Positions 1 to 5,778 of a DNA stretch of 10,220 nucleotides are shown in pieces. The DNA comes from Selenomonas sp. (GTDB lineage Bacteria; Bacillota_C; Negativicutes; Selenomonadales; Selenomonadaceae): the NCBI GenBank assembly GCA_017940705.1, contig JAGAYB010000193.1, forward strand, positions 1-10,220, read 5' to 3'. The stretch's first letter is position 1, and each line of letters opens with the position of its first letter. The position numbers were made by a program, and so were the translations under genes. The notes beneath the pieces were generated by a model. The model was not told the origin of the DNA and did not search any database. It saw only the letters and a list, made by a program, of their open reading frames with translations.

Positions 1-48
1 AAGACCAGTATAGTACCTCTTTATGAGGACAGTATACTGGTCTTTTTT
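1..48. terminator. Bidirectional terminator-like hairpin
   Basis: The arms AAGACCAGTATA and TATACTGGTCTT pair perfectly. The stem continues imperfectly through a CCTC/GAGG pair closing a short TTTAT loop. A T-run follows on the plus strand. On the minus strand it lies just past the stop of the YvrJ-family gene, so it probably ends that operon. The sequence beyond position 1 is not visible, so the minus-strand T-run cannot be judged. Confidence 0.75.
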
Positions 49-51
49 AAT

Positions 52-204
52 TTATGCCTGTTTCAGCCGTGTGAGTTCGTGGGTCAGCTCACCGAGCTGG
101 GCGGTGAGCCTGTCCATGGACTTTTGAAAGGTGGTCAAAAGGTAGAAGGTCACGACGATGGGGAAGCCTACGGCGGAAACGGCGGTCAGGAGGGTCTCAG
201 CCAT
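52..204 (-). CDS. YvrJ-family small protein
   Basis: This 50-residue protein starts MAETLLTAVSAVGFPIV and ends TRLKQA. Residues 6-24 form one hydrophobic segment, followed by FQKSMDRL and a polar amphipathic tail with leucines at roughly heptad spacing. That is the usual plan of the YvrJ family: a tiny single-pass membrane protein with a short coiled-coil-like tail. It is the last gene of a three-gene minus-strand operon, and its start codon lies only 3 bases past the DUF2922 stop, so the two are probably translationally coupled. The family has no established function. Identification rests on size, hydropathy, the F-P-I-V-V core and its characteristic neighbours; sequence memory alone would be weaker. 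Confidence 0.85.
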   Translation of the reverse strand: MAETLLTAVSAVGFPIVVTFYLLTTFQKSMDRLTAQLGELTHELTRLKQA

Positions 205-207
205 AGC

Positions 208-420
208 TTAGGCCAGGACTTTCTCGTCTACATCTTCGATGTAGATTTTTTTGGCGGCAATGACCGGCGAGCCGTTGACGATGATGGCCTGCTTGGCGAT
301 GATGTCGGCGACAAATGCCGTGACGTCAGCGGCGGTGATATCTTTGCGCGGAGAGGCCAGTGAGATGGTCGTGGTCTTGCCGTTTTCGAGGGACAGAATC
401 ATTTTCAAAGTGGATTTCAT
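208..420 (-). CDS. DUF2922 domain protein
   Basis: The 70-residue product covers the whole DUF2922 domain: an N-terminal strand (LKMILSLENGKTTTISLASP), the R-K-D-I-T-A-A-D-V stretch and a C-terminal part with AKKIYIEDVDEKV. It has no signal peptide or membrane segment and looks like a small cytosolic alpha/beta protein. An AGGAG site (GAAAGGAGCAATC) sits just upstream of the ATG at 420, which fixes the start. It follows the DUF1659 gene by 29 bases and precedes the YvrJ gene by 3 bases. DUF1659, DUF2922 and YvrJ genes are often neighbours in Firmicutes, which supports all three calls. The function is unknown. Confidence 0.88.
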   Translation of the reverse strand: MKSTLKMILSLENGKTTTISLASPRKDITAADVTAFVADIIAKQAIIVNGSPVIAAKKIYIEDVDEKVLA

Positions 421-449
421 GGTGATTGCTCCTTTCTATGTGTCGGTGG

Positions 450-668
450 TTATTCGGCGAGGTCAGCGGTGTCCTGACGGTCGATGGCATGGACGGGGAA
501 TTCCTGCAGGTTGCCGAGTTTCTGGCCGAGGGCGAGTACGTCATCATCGGTCAGTTCAGGATTCACGGCGTAGCTGCGCGTGGCGAGGACTTCGTGACCG
601 GCGCTGTTTACGGAGGTTACGACTTTGAGGTTGAGTTTGGTGGAGGGGTTCAGACGGGTTGCTGCCAT
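450..668 (-). CDS. DUF1659 domain protein
   Basis: The product is 72 residues when started at MAATRLNPS. The pattern is typical of DUF1659: an initial A-x-R-L-N motif, a strand T-K-L-N-L-K-V-V, then T-D-D-D-V-L-A-L-G-Q-K-L-G-N-L-Q near residues 41-56. An ATG three codons upstream (677) is in frame, but the ribosome binding site AGAAAGGA would overlap it. The site lies 8 bases from the ATG at 668, so that start is preferred. It is the first gene of the DUF1659-DUF2922-YvrJ operon. No promoter could be placed close upstream, where the palindromic elements at 712-958 begin about 45 bases away. The function is unknown; the domain call is good. Confidence 0.88.
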   Translation of the reverse strand: MAATRLNPSTKLNLKVVTSVNSAGHEVLATRSYAVNPELTDDDVLALGQKLGNLQEFPVHAIDRQDTADLAE

Positions 669-711
669 GGGAATCATCCTTTCTGCTTATAAAGTTAGTT
701 GGTTGGTGGTA

Positions 712-784
712 GGTGGAAGTGGTGCTTTCCCTCCGCTGAGACGGCTGACGCCGTCAAACGCTCCGTGAAAGTACCACTTCCACC
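712..784. repeat. Palindromic element A
   Basis: The outer stem is 18 bp (712-729 with 767-784), with one G-T wobble. Inside it is a small hairpin, GACGGC/GCCGTC with a TGAC loop (740-755), followed by CAAACGCTCCGTGAAA. It forms a cruciform-like unit in non-coding DNA upstream of the DUF1659 operon. It has no T-run, so it is not a classical intrinsic terminator. Confidence 0.85.
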
Positions 785-792
785 TGAGGGAC

Positions 793-867
793 GTAAGTAC
801 TTTCCTTCGCTGAGACGGCTGACGCCGCCAAATGCTCCGTGAAAGTACCACTTCCATCTGTGGGACA
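793..867. repeat. Palindromic element B, tandem copy of A
   Basis: This copies the core and right arm of element A at a period of 74 bases: 732-793 aligns with 806-867 with only a handful of substitutions. Its left arm has diverged, and only GTACTTTC (797-804) still pairs with GAAAGTAC (841-848). The inner hairpin (814-829) carries one mismatch. It looks like a tandem duplication that is decaying on one side. Confidence 0.8.
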
Positions 868-886
868 GTATACGTATTTCCAGCTG

Positions 887-958
887 GGCTGTGGGGGATG
901 TTTTCACGGAACGTTTGACGCGCAGCGTCTAAGTGGAGGGGAAATATCCCCCACAGCC
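887..958. repeat. Palindromic element C, reversed and diverged relative of A
   Basis: A perfect 13-bp outer stem (887-899 with 946-958, GGCTGTGGGGGAT) has no resemblance to the stem of A. The interior, read on the minus strand, matches the A core: TTTCCCCTCC, then AGACG, CGTCAAACG, TTCCGTGAAA. The inner hairpin is GACGC/GCGTC with a GCA loop (917-929). It is 5 bp rather than 6 but still paired, so pairing is kept although the sequence changed. Confidence 0.8.
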
Positions 959-1397
959 TTGTGCCTTTCGCTGTTGTCAGGGCCCTGACACTTATATACA
1001 TAACCTGACCGCCGCCAAAATCCCCTGCTTTGCTAAATTTTTTTGCCCCTTTCCAATGGCTCATTCTGCGCTGTTGGTAGGGGGCGTTTTGTACTCACCA
1101 ATACCAGAGAGTACCATAGACTACCAGAAGATAAGGTGCAGGGGCGGCTGGTATAAATATGCAGAAGCCTGCTGGGGCATGAATGGGGAAAACGTGCCTA
1201 AGTAGATTTTGTCTATTACAAGTGTACAGTAAGATTATAAACATCTGTCCGTGATGATGATTTTGGCAGGTGTTTTGTTCTTGGGGTGATAAGTTGTAAA
1301 CCTTTATAAAGGCTTGTCTGTGAAGCGCTGGCGAAAAAATTTGCCTTTAATGAAATTAAACGAAAAAATAAAAAATAATAGAAAATAATTCAAAAAT
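959..1397. other. Non-coding stretch without a supported gene
   Basis: Open frames here are short, lack ribosome binding sites or begin inside element C. Visible small signals are the near-dyad TTAC-N9-GTAA at 1216-1232, a TATAAT on the minus strand at 1234-1239 that could belong to a distant promoter for the DUF1659 operon, and the perfect 12-bp palindrome CCTTTATAAAGG at 1301-1312. From about 1345 to 1397 the sequence is A-rich and may act as an UP element for the promoter at 1401. Confidence 0.55.
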
Positions 1398-1400
1398 ACC

Positions 1401-1429
1401 TTGACAAGGTTATGTTGTGGGTATAGCAT
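1401..1429 (+). promoter_or_regulatory. Sigma-A promoter of the ComK-like/replication-type operon
   Basis: The -35 box is a perfect TTGACA (1401-1406). After 17 bases comes TAGCAT (1424-1429), a 4/6 match to TATAAT. A strongly A-rich tract lies directly upstream. The -35 box is inside a 13-bp palindrome, ACCTTG-A-CAAGGT (1398-1410), which could be a repressor site. The predicted start near 1436 gives a leader of about 60 bases before the first gene. Confidence 0.7.
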
Positions 1430-1498
1430 TGTACGTGTGGGGAGGACGAAAGGAGCAAGGCCATCTCTCCAAATAAAACGCAAAAGAGGCGTATATTT

Positions 1499-2071
1499 AT
1501 GGCAATGACTGAGGAATTGAAAGAAACGCTTAACGCGTGCCTGCGGTGTGAAAACATTGAGGCTATCCGGGAACGGGACACGGATTTTGGCGGCTATGGC
1601 TGCGTCATTACTCCCGGCTCGGGTACGGAGGTGATGCTGAATAACATCCGGGCGGAGAGTTTTTTGAGCAGGCTGGCTGCCCGTCATGGCAAGGATTTGA
1701 AGAAACTTTGCCTGCTGCGGGGGCTGGCGCAGGGCAACAAGCGCAGTCATGTTGACTTTTATCAAATCAGCCTGCGTCTGCTGTTTGTGCCCCTGCGCTA
1801 CCGGCGCGCGGTCAATTCCCATCATACCACGCGGCTCTATGCCAATGTCTCCCGGCTCGTGGGGGTGACGCAGGACGCGGAGGGGCGGACGCTGCTGCGC
1901 TTTTTGTCCGGCAAGACCCTGCCGGTGAAGGTGTCCTGTGATTACGCCAAAGCGCGGCTGACGGCAGGCCGGGAGCTTTTGTACCGGGAGTATTTTTCCA
2001 TGCAGCAGAATCTGCGCTCCATGCAGGTGACGCTTTCGCGGCTGGAAAAGCTGGCGGAGGAGCTGCAATGA
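1499..2071 (+). CDS. ComK-like regulatory protein (tentative)
   Basis: The product has 190 residues and is soluble, with no signal peptide or membrane segment. By eye, its second half follows the layout of Bacillus ComK, the competence transcription factor. There is a strand ending in LLFVPL where ComK has FLFPT, then a TRLYANVSRLVGV strand, then R-F-L-S-G-K-T-L-P-V-K-V-S, comparable to ComK T-F-S-N-G-K-T-M-E-L-P-I-S. A helical tail (about residues 155-190) ends in SRLEKLAEELQ. The first half is less similar and appears shortened. AGAGG (1485-1489) sits 9 bases before the ATG at 1499; an ATG at 1505 is an alternative. The stop overlaps the next start as ATGA, implying translational coupling. 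The comparison is from memory of ComK, so an unrelated beta-rich DNA-binding protein remains possible. That the frame is a real gene is much more certain than its function. Confidence 0.8.
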   Translation: MAMTEELKETLNACLRCENIEAIRERDTDFGGYGCVITPGSGTEVMLNNIRAESFLSRLAARHGKDLKKLCLLRGLAQGNKRSHVDFYQISLRLLFVPLRYRRAVNSHHTTRLYANVSRLVGVTQDAEGRTLLRFLSGKTLPVKVSCDYAKARLTAGRELLYREYFSMQQNLRSMQVTLSRLEKLAEELQ

Positions 2072-2508
2072 TTGGCGGTGATAATCGTCGTGTCGTGGTG
2101 CTGCATCTGGATATGGCGGAGAAAATCGGCCGTCTGGAGGCGCTGCTGCTCTCCCAGATTGATTACTGGCTGGAGCGGACACATCACTTTGCCAGAGGGC
2201 GGTTCTGGGTCTACAACACCGAGGCGGAGTGGGGGCGGCAGCTGGGCGTGTCGGCGGCGAGCATCAAACGGGCGGCGGCCAGTCTGGAGCGGCAGGGGCT
2301 TATCCTGCGGACGCGGCTCAATGGCAAGGCTTATGACAGGACGCTGAGTTACAGTATTTGTTATGAAAAACTCCGGGACTTGGGCTTTCGGGCCGGACGG
2401 CGCGGTTTTTTCGGCGTGACGGAAAAGGCGGACAGCTGGGACAGGCCGGAGGAGGACGGAGTATTTGGTGACGGGCAGGAGGATAAATCATGGGCGATGG
2501 AAATTTGA
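2068..2508 (+). CDS. Winged-helix protein of phage/plasmid replication type
   Basis: The product has 146 residues. Residues 22-50 (RLEALLLSQIDYWLE...GRFWVYNT) and 53-80 (AEWGRQLGVSAASIKRAAASLERQGLI) match the N-terminal winged-helix layout of many phage and plasmid replication proteins: a helix with xxQIxYWL, a G-R-x-W-V-Y-N-T wing-like stretch, then a helix-turn-helix with a recognition helix around S65-L73. This domain normally binds origin DNA. The C-terminal third is basic then acidic and not recognised. GGAGGAG (2056-2062) lies 5 bases before the ATG, which overlaps the previous stop. The usual C-terminal helicase-loader or DnaD-like domain is missing here; the following gene could supply it. 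It could equally be a transcription factor. No integrase, repressor or structural phage gene is present nearby. Confidence 0.8.
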   Translation: MIGGDNRRVVVLHLDMAEKIGRLEALLLSQIDYWLERTHHFARGRFWVYNTEAEWGRQLGVSAASIKRAAASLERQGLILRTRLNGKAYDRTLSYSICYEKLRDLGFRAGRRGFFGVTEKADSWDRPEEDGVFGDGQEDKSWAMEI

Positions 2509-2921
2509 CACTGGAAAACTGCATTTTTCACGGGGCAAGATGCCATATCACCCCCGATACCATCAGGGAGCTGGTGAAACGTTACGGGCTGTATATGGTT
2601 GACAGGGAGCTGGCGGTGCTGTGGTACGAGATGTTCAATCAGGAGATTCATTATCCGGCGGCGTGGCTGAAACGGGCGATAGAGTTCAGCTATAGTCCGC
2701 AGATTCCCCACGCAGAGTATGTGAAGGATAAGCACGGCAAAATCCGGCAGGCCAGAGGATTGGCAAAGGAGAAGGCCATGAAAGAGGCGTATGCGAAAAT
2801 AGATGAGGCGCTGGCGGCGGAAAGGGAAGCGGAGAGCCCGGCGGCGCAGAGCGAGTTCTGGCGGTATGTGCCGGCAGGCGTCAAGGCAAGATTGCGGGCT
2901 GGGGGCAGGGGAAGTATTTAA
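2490..2921 (+). CDS. Hypothetical protein, possible partner of the winged-helix protein
   Basis: The product has 143 residues, is soluble, and its C-terminal half is rich in charge (KEKAMKEAYAKIDEALAAEREAE, about residues 95-118, probably a long helix). The first half contains TPDTIRELVKRYGLYMVDRELAVLWYEMF and HYPAAWLKRAIEFSYSPQIP. Its helix plus W-L-K-R-A-I-E rhythm recalls the C-terminal domains of phage replisome organisers, where a short helix precedes a partner-binding tail, but I do not recognise a specific family. It overlaps the upstream gene by 19 bases and has its own strong AGGAGG (2477-2482) 7 bases before the ATG. The arrangement suggests that this gene and the previous one are two halves of a replication-type protein. 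Confidence 0.75.
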   Translation: MGDGNLTLENCIFHGARCHITPDTIRELVKRYGLYMVDRELAVLWYEMFNQEIHYPAAWLKRAIEFSYSPQIPHAEYVKDKHGKIRQARGLAKEKAMKEAYAKIDEALAAEREAESPAAQSEFWRYVPAGVKARLRAGGRGSI

Positions 2922-2944
2922 CGCGAAGAAATATTTTTGGCAAC

Positions 2945-2994
2945 AAAAAACCGGGCATAACAACCACTTCAAGGATTGTTGTGCCCGGTTTTTT
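2945..2994. terminator. Bidirectional terminator between converging genes
   Basis: A 19-bp stem (2945-2963 with 2976-2994) has only one T-G wobble. Its core is ACCGGGCATAACAA, flanked by an A-run on the left and a T-run on the right. It lies between the end of the plus-strand operon (2921) and the end of rpn on the minus strand (3014), so it can stop both. A related hairpin occurs at 4055-4094. Confidence 0.92.
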
Positions 2995-3013
2995 GCCTCG
3001 GCAGTATGAAGTT

Positions 3014-3922
3014 TTAAGATAACTTACTGCGCTCCTGCTGAATGGTTTCAATAGGCAGGGAAGCAATGTTACTGATAGTCATATCGTCAAGTCCGTTTTT
3101 TATCATGGATAAAATCATTGCCATTTTTTCCTGAGCACGTCCCTCGACGCGCCCTTCGTCAATCCAGGCGGCTTTGTCGGATTCGTAGTCGATAATAGCC
3201 ATTTCACGGTTGAGGTACTTCAGGCGTTCATCTTTGTCCTGCATGAAGATGTTGGTGGCATCTATGGCTGTTTGGATGGCAGCTTCGTTCATGGCTAATT
3301 CCTCCATTTCCTGTTGATTCAGCTTGTTGGAGAAGTAAGCCAGCCAGCGTTCTATGCGTGTCATTTCGCTGAGGGGCTTCTTCTGGAATTTGGGGACTTC
3401 GAGGAAGTGAAGTTCCATGTCCTCGTTGAGACGGCGGCCTGTTTCCATGTTGTAAATGCTGTACATGGAGTGGAAAGGCTCGCTGGGGAAAAGGTTGTAA
3501 CGCAGAATGTTGATGGTGATGGCAGGTTTTAAGTCCTGATATTTTTCGCCTTTGGTGAGGTTCATCAGGTACATTTGCGACCAATAAAACAAGGTGCGGC
3601 GCTCCATGTTTTTCTTGTTGACGACCTGGACTTCGACATCAATCTGTGTACCGTCCTCGGCAACGCAGAAAACGTCAAAGCGTGTGAGTTTGTCGTCCTC
3701 ATAGAGGGGGACGATTTCATTGTTTTTGAATTGAATATCCTTGATGGCTGTGTTGCCCTGACGATTCAGAACGGCGTTGAGGAAGTCAATGGTGACCTGC
3801 TTGCGTTCTTCACTGGCAAAGATGAACTTAAAAAGTACATCGTTCATGGGGTTGTATTTGCGGTTGCGAATGTCGTTTTCTATAGCCTCTAAAATAAGGG
3901 CCCGGGGTGTGGTTGTAGTCAT
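3014..3922 (-). CDS. rpn: Rpn family PD-(D/E)XK nuclease (recombination-promoting nuclease/putative transposase)
   Basis: The product has 302 residues, about the usual length for the family. Known members are DNA endonucleases that promote RecA-independent recombination; they are often annotated as transposases. The signature is complete: N-P-M-N-D-V-L-F-K-F-I-F (24-35), then D-F-L-N-A-V-L (46-52). The catalytic region has D83 in RFDVFCV and E97-V-Q99 in IDVEVQ, followed by R-R-x-L-F-Y-W-S-Q-M-Y (108-118). The C-terminal tail (about 256-302) carries the family's EGRxEG repeat and the N-G-L-D-D-M-T-I-S-N-I pattern. The start at 3922 is chosen because AGAAGG lies 9 bases upstream and homology begins there; the frame stays open further upstream but reads through the promoter. 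No frameshift is seen, so it should be active. It stands alone between two similar terminators. Confidence 0.93.
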   Translation of the reverse strand: MTTTTPRALILEAIENDIRNRKYNPMNDVLFKFIFASEERKQVTIDFLNAVLNRQGNTAIKDIQFKNNEIVPLYEDDKLTRFDVFCVAEDGTQIDVEVQVVNKKNMERRTLFYWSQMYLMNLTKGEKYQDLKPAITINILRYNLFPSEPFHSMYSIYNMETGRRLNEDMELHFLEVPKFQKKPLSEMTRIERWLAYFSNKLNQQEMEELAMNEAAIQTAIDATNIFMQDKDERLKYLNREMAIIDYESDKAAWIDEGRVEGRAQEKMAMILSMIKNGLDDMTISNIASLPIETIQQERSKLS

Positions 3923-3949
3923 GGACTGCGCCTTCTTTCTCTTGCTTTG

Positions 3950-3958
3950 ATTATACCA
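3950..3958 (-). promoter_or_regulatory. Extended -10 promoter of rpn
   Basis: On the minus strand the bases read TGGTATAAT: a perfect TATAAT (3950-3955) with an upstream TGN extension. There is no good TTGACA 17 bases further upstream, which is typical of extended -10 promoters. The predicted start lies near 3943, giving a leader of about 20 bases with the AGAAGG site. Confidence 0.6.
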
Positions 3959-4054
3959 TTTTGGCAGAATGATTTCCAGCCGGTGGTGTTTTCTTTGCGG
4001 ACTGGGGGCAAGGGCTATGATTACGCTGTGGAGGAATTTTTCCCACATTAAATA

Positions 4055-4094
4055 AACCGGACATAACAACCTTTGCAGGGAGTTATGCCCGGTT
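4055..4094 (-). terminator. Terminator of dcuC, related to the 2945-2994 hairpin
   Basis: The arms AACCGGACATAAC (4055-4067) and GTTATGCCCGGTT (4082-4094) pair with a single A-C mismatch. The loop includes CCT/AGG that can extend the stem. On the minus strand a T-rich stretch follows, directly beyond the dcuC stop at 4110. The left arm matches that of the terminator at 2945 over 16 bases with one change. Confidence 0.8.
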
Positions 4095-4109
4095 GGGTTT
4101 TATTTGTTT

Positions 4110-5495
4110 TTAGAAGAACAGTATCAGCGTGATGGCGATGTTGACGATGGTCGCTGCGGCTACGGGGAGGAAGGTGCGTTTGGCGAGGTCCATGGGGGAG
4201 AGGCCTGCGGCGCCGGCTACGACAATCATGACGGCGGCGATAGGCGAGAGGGAACGGGCCAGATTGGATACGAAGTTCATGGGCAGTACCAAAAGCACCG
4301 GGGCGATGCCGGAGAGGGCGGCCACTTTCGGCGCCAGCGGTACGAAGGCAAAGAAGGTGGCGTTGCCGCTGCCGGTGATGAGGGTGGCGGCGATGATGAT
4401 GGCGACAAAGACGAACATCATGCCGATACCGCCAAGCCCTGCGTTTTGCGCGCCCTGTATCAGGGTGTCGATGGCGCCGAGGGAGATAAGACCTTTGGAG
4501 AAGGTTTCCGCGGCGACGACCAGCGTGACGACGGTGGCCATTTGCAGGCCCATGCCGTTCCAGAAGGCGCTGATGTCCTTGCAGGCTTTGAGCCCGTCAC
4601 GGTGGCGGAGAAATTCAATCAGCATGGTCAGGAAGATGGAGATTAAAGTCGCCAGATTGATGTCCATGTTGATGCCCGTGCCTTCGTTGAGGCCGAAGAA
4701 CAGCACCAGAAGCAGGGGCAGGGTCGGCAGCAGGGCGTAAAAGCCGGGAACCTCGGGCGCTTCCTGTGCTTTGGCCTGTTCGGCTGTGACGGCAGCCGCT
4801 ACGTCCTTGCCGGCCATTTCATCGGGATTTTTGGCGTCCAGATAGCGCTGGACAAATAAATGGGCAAGGGCCAGCGTCAGGACGGTGCAAAGGCCGACAG
4901 GCACCTGATACTGCATGAAGTAGGGCACGATTTCCATGCCGATGAGCTCGGCGGCAAAGATGTTATCTGCTCCGGCAGGACCCCAGCCGGGGGCGGAAGT
5001 GGTGGCGATGACCGCGCAGGCCGCGATACGGCTGACACCCAGACGGACGAGTACAGGGTACATGGTGACCATGAGCAGGAGGCCGAAGCCGGACGCCGAG
5101 CTGATGAACATGGCCAGAAAGTTGCCCAAGATGGAAGTCAGGGCCAGCACTATGTACGGATGGCCGAGTTTCTGCAAGGGCTTGATGGCGAGCCTTACCA
5201 GCGCAGTGCTGGCGCCGATGCAGTCCATGTACTTGGAAAAACCGCCAATCAGCATGATTATCATGCCGAGCTTGGCAGCGCGGCTGCTGAAGGCCAGACT
5301 GATGGACTGAATGATGTCCAGCCAGGGCGAGCCGGTGGTCTGCTTGGCCGGCAGGATTTCGCCCAGACCAAAGACCAGCGTCAGTATCATCATGACGATA
5401 CCGGCGGTGAAGAGGACGGGCTGTGCCGGATATTTTTTCAGCACAAAACGGGCTACCCAGACTACCACGATGGCAGCAATGATAAGACCTAACAT
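4110..5495 (-). CDS. dcuC: DcuC-family anaerobic C4-dicarboxylate carrier
   Basis: A 461-residue inner-membrane protein with about a dozen hydrophobic segments and a hydrophilic central loop at about 218-250 separating two halves. Each half carries a Gly/Ser-rich break in a membrane helix: SSASGFGLLLMVTMYP at 132-147 and TGSGNATFFAFVPLAP at 374-389. The stretch LGNFLAMFISSASG...VTMYPVL followed by LGVSRIAACAVIA is characteristic of DcuC. Family members exchange or export succinate, fumarate and similar acids under anaerobic growth. In a propionate/succinate fermenter, succinate export or fumarate uptake would fit. GGAGG sits 7 bases before the ATG. Transcription is divergent from the ABC operon, from a promoter near 5627-5655. 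Specific substrates within C4-dicarboxylates and direction of transport are inferred from the family only. Confidence 0.9.
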   Translation of the reverse strand: MLGLIIAAIVVVWVARFVLKKYPAQPVLFTAGIVMMILTLVFGLGEILPAKQTTGSPWLDIIQSISLAFSSRAAKLGMIIMLIGGFSKYMDCIGASTALVRLAIKPLQKLGHPYIVLALTSILGNFLAMFISSASGFGLLLMVTMYPVLVRLGVSRIAACAVIATTSAPGWGPAGADNIFAAELIGMEIVPYFMQYQVPVGLCTVLTLALAHLFVQRYLDAKNPDEMAGKDVAAAVTAEQAKAQEAPEVPGFYALLPTLPLLLVLFFGLNEGTGINMDINLATLISIFLTMLIEFLRHRDGLKACKDISAFWNGMGLQMATVVTLVVAAETFSKGLISLGAIDTLIQGAQNAGLGGIGMMFVFVAIIIAATLITGSGNATFFAFVPLAPKVAALSGIAPVLLVLPMNFVSNLARSLSPIAAVMIVVAGAAGLSPMDLAKRTFLPVAAATIVNIAITLILFF

Positions 5496-5514
5496 AATAA
5501 TACCTCCAAAAATC

Positions 5515-5571
5515 TGTCCAGCTTAAATCTGACAACTTTACAACCGCAAGCAGATTTCTGTATACTGGACA
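5515..5571 (-). promoter_or_regulatory. Interrupted dyad in the dcuC leader
   Basis: TGTCCAG (5515-5521) and AATCTG (5526-5531) on one side match CAGATT (5551-5556) and CTGGACA (5565-5571) on the other, separated by a 19-base loop and a small asymmetric bulge. It falls inside the predicted 125-base dcuC leader, ending about 20 bases before the start codon. In RNA it would form a hairpin that could affect stability or ribosome access; in DNA it could bind a dimeric regulator. Confidence 0.5.
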
Positions 5572-5577
5572 AGAAAA

Positions 5578-5623
5578 TATGTATTATTTAAATTTATCAT
5601 AAGATTATATTAAATAATACATA
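5578..5623. promoter_or_regulatory. AT-rich palindrome, probable operator between dcuC and the ABC operon
   Basis: Arms of 14 bp (5578-5591 TATGTATTATTTAA and 5610-5623) are perfectly inverted around an 18-base AT-rich spacer. The right arm covers the predicted dcuC start site near 5620, the usual place for a repressor site. The core does not match the CRP, FNR or Fur consensus. It is about 100-120 bases upstream of the ABC operon promoter, so it could also serve that operon at a distance. Confidence 0.55.
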
Positions 5624-5626
5624 ATT

Positions 5627-5655
5627 ATCATACAATAATATACGGGAAAAGACAA
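5627..5655 (-). promoter_or_regulatory. Predicted dcuC promoter
   Basis: On the minus strand, TTGTCT (5650-5655) is followed after exactly 17 bases by TATGAT (5627-5632), a good sigma-A match. The start would be near 5620, giving a leader of about 125 bases that contains the interrupted dyad at 5515-5571 and begins within the 5578-5623 palindrome. Confidence 0.6.
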
Positions 5656-5702
5656 GCAGCCGTGCAGGTTCATTTTTGCTGACATTTATCCTTTATTTTG
5701 GA

Positions 5703-5731
5703 TTGTTTATTATCTGTCCTGCTTTTACAAT
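5703..5731 (+). promoter_or_regulatory. Predicted promoter of the ABC importer operon
   Basis: TTGTTT (5703-5708) and TACAAT (5726-5731) are separated by 17 bases and would give a start near 5738 and a 40-base leader. A weaker alternative is TTTACA (5537-5542) with TATACT (5561-5566) at 18 bases. This region is AT-rich, so chance matches are likely; the assignment is provisional. Confidence 0.4.
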
Positions 5732-5778
5732 AAGTATAGACTAAGAAATAATAGACAATGCGAATGGAGGAGAGGGTA

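Noticed and set aside
712..867. CRISPR array
   Set aside because: There are only two direct copies at a 74-base period, with the repeat filling nearly the whole period, no spacers and no cas genes.
687..1064. Minus-strand open frame with repeated WKWYFHGAF-GVSRLS-GK motifs
   Set aside because: The protein repeats are only the translation of the palindromic elements A, B and C. There is no ribosome binding site, and composition is dictated by the inverted repeats.
933..1205. Plus-strand 90-residue frame
   Set aside because: It starts inside palindrome C, has no ribosome binding site and resembles no protein family.
1304..2182. Long minus-strand frame opposite the ComK-like gene
   Set aside because: It has low-complexity His/Gln/Arg-rich content, no ribosome binding site, and lies antisense to a well-supported coupled operon.
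2068..2921. Intact prophage or integrated plasmid
   Set aside because: No integrase, relaxase, repressor, capsid gene, attachment repeat or iteron set is visible; only the replication-like domains are suggestive.
3923..4069. N-terminal extension of the Rpn protein
   Set aside because: The extra 49 residues would be encoded across the extended -10 promoter and into the neighbouring terminator. Family homology and the ribosome binding site begin at 3922.
5578..5632. Fur box
   Set aside because: ATTATCAT-like segments occur, but no 19-bp match to the GATAATGATAATCATTATC-type consensus is present, and the receptor lacks ferric-binding tyrosines.
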